DNA from: Tractidigestivibacter montrealensis
Lineage (GTDB): Bacteria; Actinomycetota; Coriobacteriia; Coriobacteriales; Atopobiaceae
Direction of reading: 5' to 3'
DNA: 64,000 nucleotides
Assembly (NCBI RefSeq): GCF_024741235.1
Contig: NZ_JANSKA010000003.1
Location: 270,232 to 334,231 of the forward strand
This document shows, piece after piece, positions 45,883 to 53,757 of the stretch (positions within the stretch are counted from its first letter, which is position 1; each line of letters starts with the position of its first letter). A program made the translations under genes and the position numbers. The notes beneath the pieces are model-generated. The model had not been told where the DNA came from. It made no database searches and worked only from the letters and a program-made list of their open reading frames with translations.

Positions 45883-46779
45883 CTACTCGTGCGCGATGCC
45901 GTAGTGGTCGAGCATGGCGCGGACCTTCTCGTCCACCCCGGGCGTGGTCTCAGCCACTGGCCTCCTGGCGGGGCCCACGGGGACGCCGGCGAGCTCGAGG
46001 GCGCGCTTGAGGGTCTGGGGCGTGGAGCCCATGTGCAGGACGTCACGAATGGGCTCGACGTCTGCCTGGTAGGAAGCGGCGGCCTCGGCGTCGCCAGCCT
46101 CGAGGGCGCGCCACAGCGACACCACCACGTTGGTGATGAGGTTGGCGGTGCCGGCGATGGCGCCGGATGCGCCGAGCGCGTGGGCGGCGGAAATCTTGCC
46201 GTCAGAGCCCACGAGCACGTCGACGTCCTTGCCCTCGGCGGCTTCGACGTAGGCGGCGAGGTTGTCCATGTTGCCGGAGGAGTCCTTCACGCCCTTGACG
46301 TTGTCGATCTCGGCGACGCGCGCCACGACCTCGGGCGAGAGGTTGGTGCCCGTGGACTTGGGAATGTTGTACATGAGCACGGGAATCTTGACGCTCTCGG
46401 CGACAGCCTCGTAGTAGCCCTCGATCTCGGCGTCGGAGACCTTCATGAAGTAGGGGTTGATGACCGAGACGGCTGAGGCGCCGGCGTCCTCGGCGCGCTT
46501 GGACATCTCCACGGCCTCGCGCGTGGAGCAGGAGCCGGTTCCCACGTAGACGGGCACGCGGCCGGCGACCCTCTCGATCACGAACTTCGAGAACTCGATC
46601 TTCTCGTCCGGCGTGCACACGTGGAACTCGCCGTTGGAGCCGAAGGTGAAGATGCCGCTCGCACCGCCCGCGATAATCCTCTCGACGAGCTGCTCGCCCG
46701 CCTCGTAGTTGATGGTCTGGCCTTCGTCGCGCCTGAACGGCGTGACCATGGGGACGATGACCCCGGAGAACGTTGACAT
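45883..46779 (-). CDS. Dihydrodipicolinate synthase family aldolase (DapA/NanA-like)
   Basis: TIM-barrel pyruvate-dependent aldolase. From ATG 46779 the 298 residues show GVIVPMVTPF, FGSNGEFH in place of the usual GTTGE/GSTGE, Y137 (LMYNIP) and the Schiff-base lysine K165 (GVKDSSGN). In this operon it is more likely a catabolic 2-keto-3-deoxy acid or sialate-type lyase than lysine biosynthesis, since no other lysine gene is near. The substrate is unknown. Confidence 0.9.
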   Translation of the reverse strand: MSTFSGVIVPMVTPFRRDEGQTINYEAGEQLVERIIAGGASGIFTFGSNGEFHVCTPDEKIEFSKFVIERVAGRVPVYVGTGSCSTREAVEMSKRAEDAGASAVSVINPYFMKVSDAEIEGYYEAVAESVKIPVLMYNIPKSTGTNLSPEVVARVAEIDNVKGVKDSSGNMDNLAAYVEAAEGKDVDVLVGSDGKISAAHALGASGAIAGTANLITNVVVSLWRALEAGDAEAAASYQADVEPIRDVLHMGSTPQTLKRALELAGVPVGPARRPVAETTPGVDEKVRAMLDHYGIAHE

Positions 46780-46820
46780 GCTTGAAACTGCCTTTCTGCC
46801 TGTCCTTACGGATGGGTCTA

Positions 46821-47429
46821 CTACTTGCCTGCGCGGATGGAGGCGCCGAGGGCTCCGCCTGGGTGCCAGGTGACGTACTTCTCGGGAGTGAGGCCAAATT
46901 CGTTCTGCAGCAGAATGGAGAGGCACTGCAGCTCGATGACCTCGGCCAGAATGGAGGCGCGTGGCGGCTTGTTCATGGAGTCGCCCTCCTGCTTGACGCC
47001 TGCGACTAGTACAACGTCACCCTGCTGGGCAAGCCAGGACTGCGGGTTGCCCGTGAGGGCGATGATCTTGGCACCATTCTTCTTGAGGCAGGTGACGGTA
47101 GCCTTGAGCTCGCCGGTCTCACCAGAGTTGGAGATGGCGATCACAACGTCGCCAGAAAGCACCTGGCCAGCACTGCCGTGAACGCACTCGGTCCCGTGAA
47201 GCTCGTAGGTGGGCGTGCCGGTCGACGAGAAGAGCGAGGCTGCATAGCCGGATACGTGGCCGGGCTTGCCGATGCCCGTCACGTGCACGCGGCCACCGTT
47301 CTTCTCGGCGTCGAGGATGAGCTGCTTGGCGGCGCTCAGGGCATCAAAGTCGATGCCAGCGACGTACTCGTCGAGCGAGGTCTTCACAATGCCGAGGAAC
47401 TCCTCGACCTGCTCCTTGTCAGTTGCCAT
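46821..47429 (-). CDS. SIS-domain sugar phosphate isomerase-like protein (KpsF/GutQ type)
   Basis: A 202-residue single SIS domain like the isomerase part of arabinose-5-phosphate isomerases, without their CBS domains. It shows VHVTGIGKPGHVSGYAASLF, HGTECVHGSAGQVLSGDVVIAISNSGETGEL, and WHPGGALG at the end. It likely interconverts aldose and ketose phosphates, or acts as a sugar-phosphate binding enzyme, for the substrate of the linked PTS. Confidence 0.9.
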   Translation of the reverse strand: MATDKEQVEEFLGIVKTSLDEYVAGIDFDALSAAKQLILDAEKNGGRVHVTGIGKPGHVSGYAASLFSSTGTPTYELHGTECVHGSAGQVLSGDVVIAISNSGETGELKATVTCLKKNGAKIIALTGNPQSWLAQQGDVVLVAGVKQEGDSMNKPPRASILAEVIELQCLSILLQNEFGLTPEKYVTWHPGGALGASIRAGK

Positions 47430-47473
47430 TGTTTCCCCTTTCCTTCTATGTAGAAGCCGGAATCGTTCCGGCG

Positions 47474-48214
47474 CTACTTCTTTTCCTTGACGTGGTGACG
47501 CGCCAGAGTCTCGCAGATCTGGGTTTCCAGGGGGTCAAGCGTGTCTGCCATGAACGGGCGCGTGATGCCCACGTAGAGATAGCCAGACGGATGCTTGACC
47601 CAGTCGCCCCAGAGGAGGAGGCGAATGGAGTTGCCCTGACGCACGGTCTTGTAGAACTTGACGTCCTTGTACGTGACGACCGTGGCCTCCTTTGGATCTG
47701 ACTTCTCGTAGATGTAGACATACTTGCTGCCAAAGTCGACGACCCCGGTCTTCATGAAGAACTTGCCGAGAAACCTGCCCATGCGCTTAGACACGAACCA
47801 CGCGGCAGTGAGTGACAGGATGAGCGCCAGGAGGAACCACACGTTGCCGGAGGCGTTGGCCACAACGCCAAACCAGAAGGTGAGGAAGAGCAGGGCGAGC
47901 ACCGCAAGGAGAAGGAGCACGCCCTGGAGCAGGAGCCTCTTCCTGTCCTCCCCAACCGAGAGCTCAAGCTCGTCCTCGGGCAGGTCGGGAATGGCTATTG
48001 GCTTGGCCATCCCAATGATGTCTCCGAGAACCGCGTCGCTCGCCCTTTTTGCCTTGTCGGCGGAGGAGTCCTGAGCGTGGCCCCCGATCTTCTGCGGGCC
48101 CTTCGAAGGCTCGGTGGATGCAGTTGGCTCGCTCTTGTCGGCCTCGTCACGCTCGACGGAGTTGACCTTGGACCTTGCGGTGGTCGCTTGGCTCTTCTGC
48201 TTCTTCTGTGCCAC
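47474..48214 (-). CDS. Two-TM membrane protein of unknown function
   Basis: 246 residues, not recognised. A charged, low-complexity N-terminus (about 1-90, Lys/Ser/Glu-rich) is followed by two membrane spans (about 94-116 and 123-143). A C-terminal soluble domain (about 150-240) contains YVYIYEKSDPKEATVVTYKDVKFY and WVKHPSGYLYVGITRPF, which is beta-rich and reminiscent of PH-like YcxB/bPH domains. It lies inside the sugar operon after the IIC gene, 150 bases away and following a hairpin. Confidence 0.7.
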   Translation of the reverse strand: MAQKKQKSQATTARSKVNSVERDEADKSEPTASTEPSKGPQKIGGHAQDSSADKAKRASDAVLGDIIGMAKPIAIPDLPEDELELSVGEDRKRLLLQGVLLLLAVLALLFLTFWFGVVANASGNVWFLLALILSLTAAWFVSKRMGRFLGKFFMKTGVVDFGSKYVYIYEKSDPKEATVVTYKDVKFYKTVRQGNSIRLLLWGDWVKHPSGYLYVGITRPFMADTLDPLETQICETLARHHVKEKK

Positions 48215-48284
48215 TGGTCTCCTTTCGTGTTGCCTCCACCGGTATCGTTGCGTCCGATGGGGCCGCTGTTCCCAGATTGGCGAA

Positions 48285-48314
48285 GGGGCGCCCGTGGCGT
48301 GCCGCGGGCGCCCC
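48285..48314. repeat. GC-rich inverted repeat between IIC and the two-TM gene
   Basis: Arms 48285-48297 and 48302-48314 (GGGGCGCCCG core, one mismatch) in the 152-base gap. No T-run follows on the minus strand. It could stabilise the upstream PTS mRNA or attenuate the distal genes. Confidence 0.55.
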
Positions 48315-48366
48315 TGAAATCAAACGCTAGGGCTGAGTAGGAAGTGCAATTCTGGTTCCCGTACGA

Positions 48367-49677
48367 CTAGGCGAAGAGGCTGCCGATGCCGTAGATGATC
48401 GAGCCGACGATGTTGTAGTCGACGTTGGGGAACGAGGCGCCGGCGATTCCGAGCGAGGCGAACGCAGGATAGAGGATCAGCGGGCCAGCGCAGAGGAAGA
48501 TGCCAACGAGGAACGAGCCGAGCAGAGCGCCACGCCAGCCACCGTAGGCATAGCCGCAGACGCCGCAGGTGCCACCAGAGAAGAAGCAGATGCCGGCAGC
48601 AGGAATCATGATGGTCGGGCTGTGGAAGGCGACCATGAGAGCCATGGCAACGAGGCCACCGAGGAACGAGCCGATGAAGCCGATGATGACGGCGTCAGGC
48701 GCAAACGGGAAGATGGCGGGGCAGTCGACGGCAGGACGGGCATCGGGAATGAGCTTCTCGGAGATGCCCACGAAGGCTGCGGTGATCTCGGCGATGAACT
48801 GACGCACGCCGTAGATCAGGACGGACATGCCAGCGGCGAACTGGAGGCCAGCGAGGAACGGCCAGACCCACCAAATGTCGTTGCCGAAGTAGGAGGTGAA
48901 GGGCTTGCCGTTGGCAAGGGTGTCACCAAAGTGACCGGTCACGAAGCAGGCGATGGTCACGATGTAGAAGAGCACGATCATGAACAGGGCCACGGAGAAG
49001 ACGAAGTCACGGAAGAGCTTGAAGAACTCGGGGAGGTTGGCCTCCTTGACCTCGCTGTTCTCGATCTCCTTCTCGTTCTTCTTGGCGAAGAGCTTGCCGC
49101 AATAGCCGGAGAAAGCGTAGCCGATGCAGTTGAAGTGACCGATAGCGAAGTCGTTGGAGCCGGTGAGCTTCTCAACGAAGGGCTGGCAGAGCGACGGAAG
49201 AGCAGCGCCGCAGAAGCCGAGGACAACGCCGCCGCAGATGACGGTGACGGCAATGGGGGCACCCAGGGCGATGAAGACCAGCGCGAGGACGCAGGCGAAG
49301 TACAGGAAGTGCTGACCGGTCAGGAAGATTGCCTTCCAAGGGGTGATCTTGGCGAACACGAGGTTCATGACGAAGCCGAAGACCATGACCAGGGCGACTT
49401 CGGTACCGTAGGTGTCAAGCGCGAGAGAGGTTGCGACCTCGACCTGCGTCACGACGCCCTGTACGTTGAAGGCGGTGGAGAACATGGCACCAAAGGTGGT
49501 GATCTGTGCGGACATGGCGCTGGAGCCGATGTTGAAGATCATGAAGCCGATGATGGTCTTGACGGTGCCGGCAAACGTATCAACCGCCGACTTCTTCTGC
49601 AGGAGCAGGCCGACAAGGGCGATGATGCCCATAATCAGCGCTGTGTCCCTCATCTGCATGAGGAATGCGTTCAGCAT
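48367..49677 (-). CDS. PTS ascorbate-family IIC component (UlaA/SgaT type)
   Basis: Membrane transporter subunit of the ascorbate-class PTS. The 436 residues form about ten hydrophobic segments. Family signatures are AFLMQMRDTALIMGIIALVGLLLQKKS at the start and KTIIGFMIFNIGSSAM, with LTGQHFLYFACVLALVF in the middle. Other UlaA-family permeases act on ascorbate and related sugar acids. It is coupled with separate IIB and IIA genes upstream. Confidence 0.93.
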   Translation of the reverse strand: MLNAFLMQMRDTALIMGIIALVGLLLQKKSAVDTFAGTVKTIIGFMIFNIGSSAMSAQITTFGAMFSTAFNVQGVVTQVEVATSLALDTYGTEVALVMVFGFVMNLVFAKITPWKAIFLTGQHFLYFACVLALVFIALGAPIAVTVICGGVVLGFCGAALPSLCQPFVEKLTGSNDFAIGHFNCIGYAFSGYCGKLFAKKNEKEIENSEVKEANLPEFFKLFRDFVFSVALFMIVLFYIVTIACFVTGHFGDTLANGKPFTSYFGNDIWWVWPFLAGLQFAAGMSVLIYGVRQFIAEITAAFVGISEKLIPDARPAVDCPAIFPFAPDAVIIGFIGSFLGGLVAMALMVAFHSPTIMIPAAGICFFSGGTCGVCGYAYGGWRGALLGSFLVGIFLCAGPLILYPAFASLGIAGASFPNVDYNIVGSIIYGIGSLFA

Positions 49678-49750
49678 GTGATAATCCTTCCGATGAAACT
49701 GCGGGTTCTCCCGCTCGTGTGGTGCGTTGTCCTACCCAGCTACGTGTTTG

Positions 49751-50062
49751 CTACCTGCGGGGCTCCTCGCCCTTGTGCTCGTCAAGCCACGCGTGAAGCT
49801 TCTCGCGGATCTCGTTCTTGTCGACGAGGTTCTTGATGCCAATCGCGGAGGGAACGCGGGGGTCCTGTGAGAGCTCCTCGGTGAGGTCAATCATCGTGAT
49901 GACGAGGTCGCCGCGGAAGCCGATGATGGAGTCAAGGTTGCCGTGCTCGGTCTCGATGGGAAGGTTGTCCTCCTTGATGACCTGGTCGCACTTGATCTTG
50001 AGCATCATCGAAGAGCCCATGCCAGCGCGGCAGCACACCAGAGCGTGATACTTGCGGTCCAT
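49751..50062 (-). CDS. PTS ascorbate-family IIB component (UlaB type)
   Basis: Cytoplasmic phosphocarrier. The 103 residues contain CCRAGMGSSMMLKIK, with C11 the expected phospho-cysteine (C-x-x-G-x-G-S-S). The ATG overlaps the IIA stop (TAATG), so the two are translationally coupled. Confidence 0.92.
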   Translation of the reverse strand: MDRKYHALVCCRAGMGSSMMLKIKCDQVIKEDNLPIETEHGNLDSIIGFRGDLVITMIDLTEELSQDPRVPSAIGIKNLVDKNEIREKLHAWLDEHKGEEPRR

Positions 50063-50517
50063 TACATACCCCTTTCCTTAGCGTGGACAAGGTCCACGAC
50101 TTCCTTTGCATCCTTGCAGGCGTCGAGCTTGGTAAAGAAGTCCGGGTCGGAAAGAAGCTCGACCAGCGACTGAAGGGCACTCAGATGCGAATCGTTGTCC
50201 TTCGCGCTGAGCGGGAACAGGTACTTCACCGGATCGTTGTCCTCGCTGCCAAACTCGACAGGATTCTTGAGCGTCACAATACCCACGGCAGACTCGAGAG
50301 CTCCGCTCTCGGGACGGGCGTGCGGGAGCGCCACGTGCTCTGTGATCACGATGTACGGGCCAAGCTCGTGGACGCCCTTGATGATGTCGTCGACGTAGCC
50401 CTCCGTGACTTTGCCATTGGCAACCAGGGGAGCCGTTGCCTTGCGGATGGCATCCTCCCAGTCGCTCGCCTCAACATTGAGCCTAACTAGGCTCTCGTCG
50501 AGAAGATCGCTGAGCAT
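50062..50517 (-). CDS. PTS IIA component, fructose/mannitol/ascorbate type
   Basis: First enzyme of the PTS relay at this locus. From ATG 50517 (after AAGGGTAGGTGG) the 151 residues show the IIA-Fru/Mtl fold, with the phospho-histidine H66 in ITEHVALPHARPE and VGIVTLKNPVEFGSEDNDPVKYLF. First gene of the long minus-strand sugar operon, divergent from the DeoR-type regulator. Confidence 0.93.
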   Translation of the reverse strand: MLSDLLDESLVRLNVEASDWEDAIRKATAPLVANGKVTEGYVDDIIKGVHELGPYIVITEHVALPHARPESGALESAVGIVTLKNPVEFGSEDNDPVKYLFPLSAKDNDSHLSALQSLVELLSDPDFFTKLDACKDAKEVVDLVHAKERGM

Positions 50518-50930
50518 GCAACCACCTACCCTTCCTTGATTCGCGGGCAGCCACGCACGGCTACCCCTCAATGACCGTTCGTAACTGTGACACTAAATGA
50601 ACGCCTTCGCAACCAATTTTTCATATTCTCGGCGCAAATTTTCCCCAATTTCGCTCAACGGTCTAATGAATCATCGTGCATACATGCAATCTAGCTGCGG
50701 TTTTTCATATCTAATTGAATGATGCATCGTAGAATAGCTACGTATATAACGATATCTTTATGTATTTATGACATGATTTTACGAATGATAGAACACTGTT
50801 CATCTTGTTTCTATAAACAAAACAATTAGGTATTTGAGTATCAAACTTTATGTACGATTGACTATGAATAGACATTTCCACTTCGTATAATTGATTCCGT
50901 CAGCGCGACATTGTTGAGGGCGGAGACACT
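50518..50930. promoter_or_regulatory. Divergent AT-rich control region of the sugar operon and its regulator
   Basis: 413 bases, clearly AT-richer than the surroundings, with no gene. The decamer TTTTTCATAT occurs as a direct repeat at 50617-50626 and 50701-50710, 84 bases apart. TGCAT-AC-ATGCA (50677-50688) is a palindrome between them. On the plus strand TATAAT near 50886 is a good -10 for the regulator. Likely binding sites for the DeoR-type protein, by inference. Confidence 0.65.
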
Positions 50931-51746
50931 GTGAAGAGAAGCAAGGCATACATTGCCGCACGCAGGGATGCCATCGTTGCTCTCCTCGAGAGCAACGGGC
51001 AGGTGGGCGTGGCCGACCTCGCCGAGCACTTTGGCGTCTCTACGCTGACCATCAGACGTGACCTCGACTACCTGGAGGAGCAGCACGTCCTTTCTCGGCA
51101 GTACGGCACGGCGACTCTGCTCAACCCGCTTGGAAGGCCCTCTGGTTCCCGACAAATCCGCGCCAATAAGGCGATTGCGCGCGAGGCTGCCAAGCACGTG
51201 AACGACGGCGACTGCATCTTCATCAATGCCAGCTCCACGGCGCTATCGATCATTTCGAACATCACGGCGCAGGACGTGACCGTTATCACCAACAACGCTA
51301 AGGCCATGCTCCTGACCGAGCGTCCCAACGCATCAATCATTCTCACGGGCGGAGAGATAAGGCCGCCAAAGGCATCGATGACCGGCGAGTTTGCGCTCGA
51401 GTGCGTGAAGCGCATTACGGCAACTAAGTGCTTCCTGGGCGTGACGGGCCTCTCGCCCACTTACGGCCTCACTTCCGCCACCGCCCCCGAGCCTGCGGTA
51501 AACGCCATGATGCTCGAGCGCTCGCATATGCACGTGATCGTTGCAGACTCTTCCAAGATTGGGAAAACGTCAAGCTTCCAGTTTGGCTCAACCGACGAGG
51601 TGGACCTGCTCATCACAGATTCCGGCGCCACAGACGAACAGGTCGAGCTGCTTAAGGAGAACGGCGTATCCGAGGTGATACGCGTTGACCTTGGACCCAG
51701 CTCGATGCCGCTCGCAGAGGATGACACAGAGCCCCGCGATCTCTAG
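50931..51746 (+). CDS. DeoR/GlpR-family transcriptional regulator
   Basis: Sugar-phosphate-responsive regulator, usually a repressor. The 271 residues have an N-terminal winged HTH (VGVADLAEHFGVSTLTIRRDLDYLEE). The C-terminal DeoR sensor domain contains FINASSTALSIISNI, TNNAKAMLL and ITDSGATDEQVELLKENGVSEVIRV. The GTG start at 50931 follows GGCGGAG. It is divergent from the PTS operon 50517-42438, its likely target; the effector is presumably an intermediate of that pathway. Confidence 0.92.
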   Translation: MKRSKAYIAARRDAIVALLESNGQVGVADLAEHFGVSTLTIRRDLDYLEEQHVLSRQYGTATLLNPLGRPSGSRQIRANKAIAREAAKHVNDGDCIFINASSTALSIISNITAQDVTVITNNAKAMLLTERPNASIILTGGEIRPPKASMTGEFALECVKRITATKCFLGVTGLSPTYGLTSATAPEPAVNAMMLERSHMHVIVADSSKIGKTSSFQFGSTDEVDLLITDSGATDEQVELLKENGVSEVIRVDLGPSSMPLAEDDTEPRDL

Positions 51747-51767
51747 TCGCGTGCGGCCGCTCATGGG

Positions 51768-52643
51768 CTATCGCTTGTCGATGCTCTTGAAGCCCTCGCC
51801 ATAGGCCTCGTGCACCTCGGCGATGACCACGATGGCATTGAGATCGGTCTCCGCAACGATCTCCTTGAGGTGCGCAATTTCGCCGCGGGAGAGCACGCAG
51901 AAGAGGACGGGTCGCAGCTCGCGGCTCCACATGCCCCTTGCCTCGAACTCCGTGCAGCCTCGATCAAGCTCCACCAGTATCTGGCGGGCGATTCTCTCGT
52001 GCTTCTCCGAGATGATGTAGGCCGCGCGCTGGACACGTGGGCCGTCGACAACGGCGTCGATCACGCGACCGCAGATGTACATTGCAACCGCGGCGTAGAG
52101 TGCGTTCTCTATCGAGAAGACCGGGGCCGAGAGGGCAACAATGGCGCCGTCGACCACAATCGCCATGCTTCCAACGGACGCGCCAGTCCTTCTCGCTATG
52201 AGCTGAGCAATGATATCGGTCCCGCCGGTGTTGCCACCCGTGCGAAAGACCATGCCGAGTCCCACGCCTGTAATGACACCGCCCCACAGCGCGCAGAGTA
52301 GGAGGTCCCCCTCCCCCAGAACGGGAACAAAGGGGGCAATGGCATCGGTGAGCACGCCCGAAACAATGATGCCCGCTGCGGTGAGAACGGCGTATCGCCT
52401 GCTCCCAGAGTTGACCACATACGCAAAGAGCAGGACGTTCATCACGATGGACTGGATGCCCACAGGAAGGTTGACCCCCGCCTGGAGGGCAAGGGCATGA
52501 AACACCGTTGCCAGACCCGTAATGCCACCAGCAGCCAATCCGTTGGGGACCTCAAAGCAGTCAAGGCCAAAGGCAAAGAGAAGCGACCCGAAGAGAATCA
52601 GGGCGGCGTCTGCCGACACCTCCCGCCAGCTGAGCTGCCTCAC
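51768..52643 (-). CDS. YitT family membrane protein (DUF161/DUF2179)
   Basis: A 291-residue protein with five or six membrane spans, starting LSWREVSADAALILFGSLLFAFGLDCFEVPNGLAAGGITGLA. It has the glycine-rich FRTGGNTGGTDIIAQLI motif, followed by a cytoplasmic DUF2179 domain (AAYIISEKHERIARQILVELDRG). GTG 52643 overlaps the prfB stop (GTGA) and follows GGGGAGG. The family's function is not settled. Confidence 0.9.
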   Translation of the reverse strand: MRQLSWREVSADAALILFGSLLFAFGLDCFEVPNGLAAGGITGLATVFHALALQAGVNLPVGIQSIVMNVLLFAYVVNSGSRRYAVLTAAGIIVSGVLTDAIAPFVPVLGEGDLLLCALWGGVITGVGLGMVFRTGGNTGGTDIIAQLIARRTGASVGSMAIVVDGAIVALSAPVFSIENALYAAVAMYICGRVIDAVVDGPRVQRAAYIISEKHERIARQILVELDRGCTEFEARGMWSRELRPVLFCVLSRGEIAHLKEIVAETDLNAIVVIAEVHEAYGEGFKSIDKR

Positions 52644-53755
52644 TGCTCCGGCCTCCCCGCAAGCACCCATCGGTGGTAGGCAACGATGAACTTGTCGAGG
52701 TCGCCATCCTGGAGAACCGAGTCGACGTTGCCGGTCTCCACCCCCGTGCGCAGGTCTTTCACCAGCTGGTAGGGATAGAGGACGTAGCTCCTAATCTGAT
52801 TTCCAAAACCGATCTCGTGCTTTGGGCCGCGAAGCTCGTCGAGCTCGGCAGCGCGCTTCTCAAGCTCCATCTCGTAGAGGCGGCTGCGAAGAATCTTCAT
52901 CGCAAATGCCTTGTTCTGGAGCTGGCTTCGCTCGTTCTGGCAGGTCACCACCGTGCCGGTTGGAATATGCGTGATGCGTACGGCGGAGTCGGTGGTGTTG
53001 ACGCCCTGGCCGCCGTGACCAGTAGCGTGATATACGTCGACGCGAAGGTCCTTGGGGTCAATGTCGACTTCAATGTCATCCGGCAGAACCGGCAGCACCT
53101 CGACGCCCGCGAAGGTCGTCTGCCGGCGCTTCTTCTCGTCTGTGGGCGAGATGCGCACCAGGCGATGTACGCCCTGCTCTGCGCGGAGCATACCGTAGGC
53201 GTTGTGTCCATGCACCGTGAAGGTGGCATGGTCGATGCCTATGACCTCTGCCTGCGGGGCGTCATTGACATCAACCGTCCAGCCGCGCCTGTCGCAGTAG
53301 CGCAGGTACATGTGAAAGAGCATGTCGCACCAGTCCTGGGCCTCGAGCCCGCCCTGGCCCGGCGTCACCGTCACGATGGCGTCACCGTGGTCGAGGTCGT
53401 CGGTGAACCAGCTGGAAAGCTCAAGCTCGGTTAGATCGTGCTCGAGCGACACCGCAATCGAGGCGGCCTCGGCGAGAAGGTCATCATCCGAAGTCTCCTC
53501 GCCAAGCTCGAGCGCAGCGCGCGCGTCATCGAGCTTGGCGCGGGCGTTATCTATGCCGGCAACATCTGATTTTGCCGCAGAGAGGCGCGCCATGGTCTCG
53601 CGCGCGGCGTTGGCGTCATCCCAGAAGCCGGGGGCAGTACTCTCCTGCTCGAGCTGGGCAACGGTCCCCCTCAGCTCGTCCACATGAAGGTAGCCCTCGA
53701 CCTCGTCGAGACGAGCAGACAGGGCATCAAGCGAAGAGTCATCCATGTCTGCCAT
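52640..53755 (-). CDS. prfB: Peptide chain release factor 2, SPF motif altered to SPT
   Basis: Terminates translation at UGA and UAA. The 371 residues are in one frame, so the common programmed +1 frameshift near codon 26 is absent. The peptidyl-hydrolysis loop is intact (GHGGQGVNTTDSAVR, GGQ at 248-250). The stop-codon-reading tripeptide, SPF in most RF2 proteins, reads SPT at 203-205 in RISPTDEKKRRQTTFAG. It follows secA by 2 bases, a frequent secA-prfB pairing. Confidence 0.96.
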   Translation of the reverse strand: MADMDDSSLDALSARLDEVEGYLHVDELRGTVAQLEQESTAPGFWDDANAARETMARLSAAKSDVAGIDNARAKLDDARAALELGEETSDDDLLAEAASIAVSLEHDLTELELSSWFTDDLDHGDAIVTVTPGQGGLEAQDWCDMLFHMYLRYCDRRGWTVDVNDAPQAEVIGIDHATFTVHGHNAYGMLRAEQGVHRLVRISPTDEKKRRQTTFAGVEVLPVLPDDIEVDIDPKDLRVDVYHATGHGGQGVNTTDSAVRITHIPTGTVVTCQNERSQLQNKAFAMKILRSRLYEMELEKRAAELDELRGPKHEIGFGNQIRSYVLYPYQLVKDLRTGVETGNVDSVLQDGDLDKFIVAYHRWVLAGRPEQ

Positions 53756-53757
53756 GG

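Noticed and set aside
48285..48314. Terminator between the PTS IIC and two-TM genes
   Set aside because: The hairpin is strong but no T-run follows on the minus strand, so it is listed only as an inverted repeat.
48367..50517. Assignment of the ascorbate-family PTS to L-ascorbate
   Set aside because: The permease family fits, but none of the ascorbate-6-phosphate catabolic enzymes is in the operon, so the substrate and ula gene names were left out.
53650..53755. Programmed +1 frameshift in prfB
   Set aside because: The reading frame is continuous from the ATG at 53755, with no in-frame TGA near codon 26.
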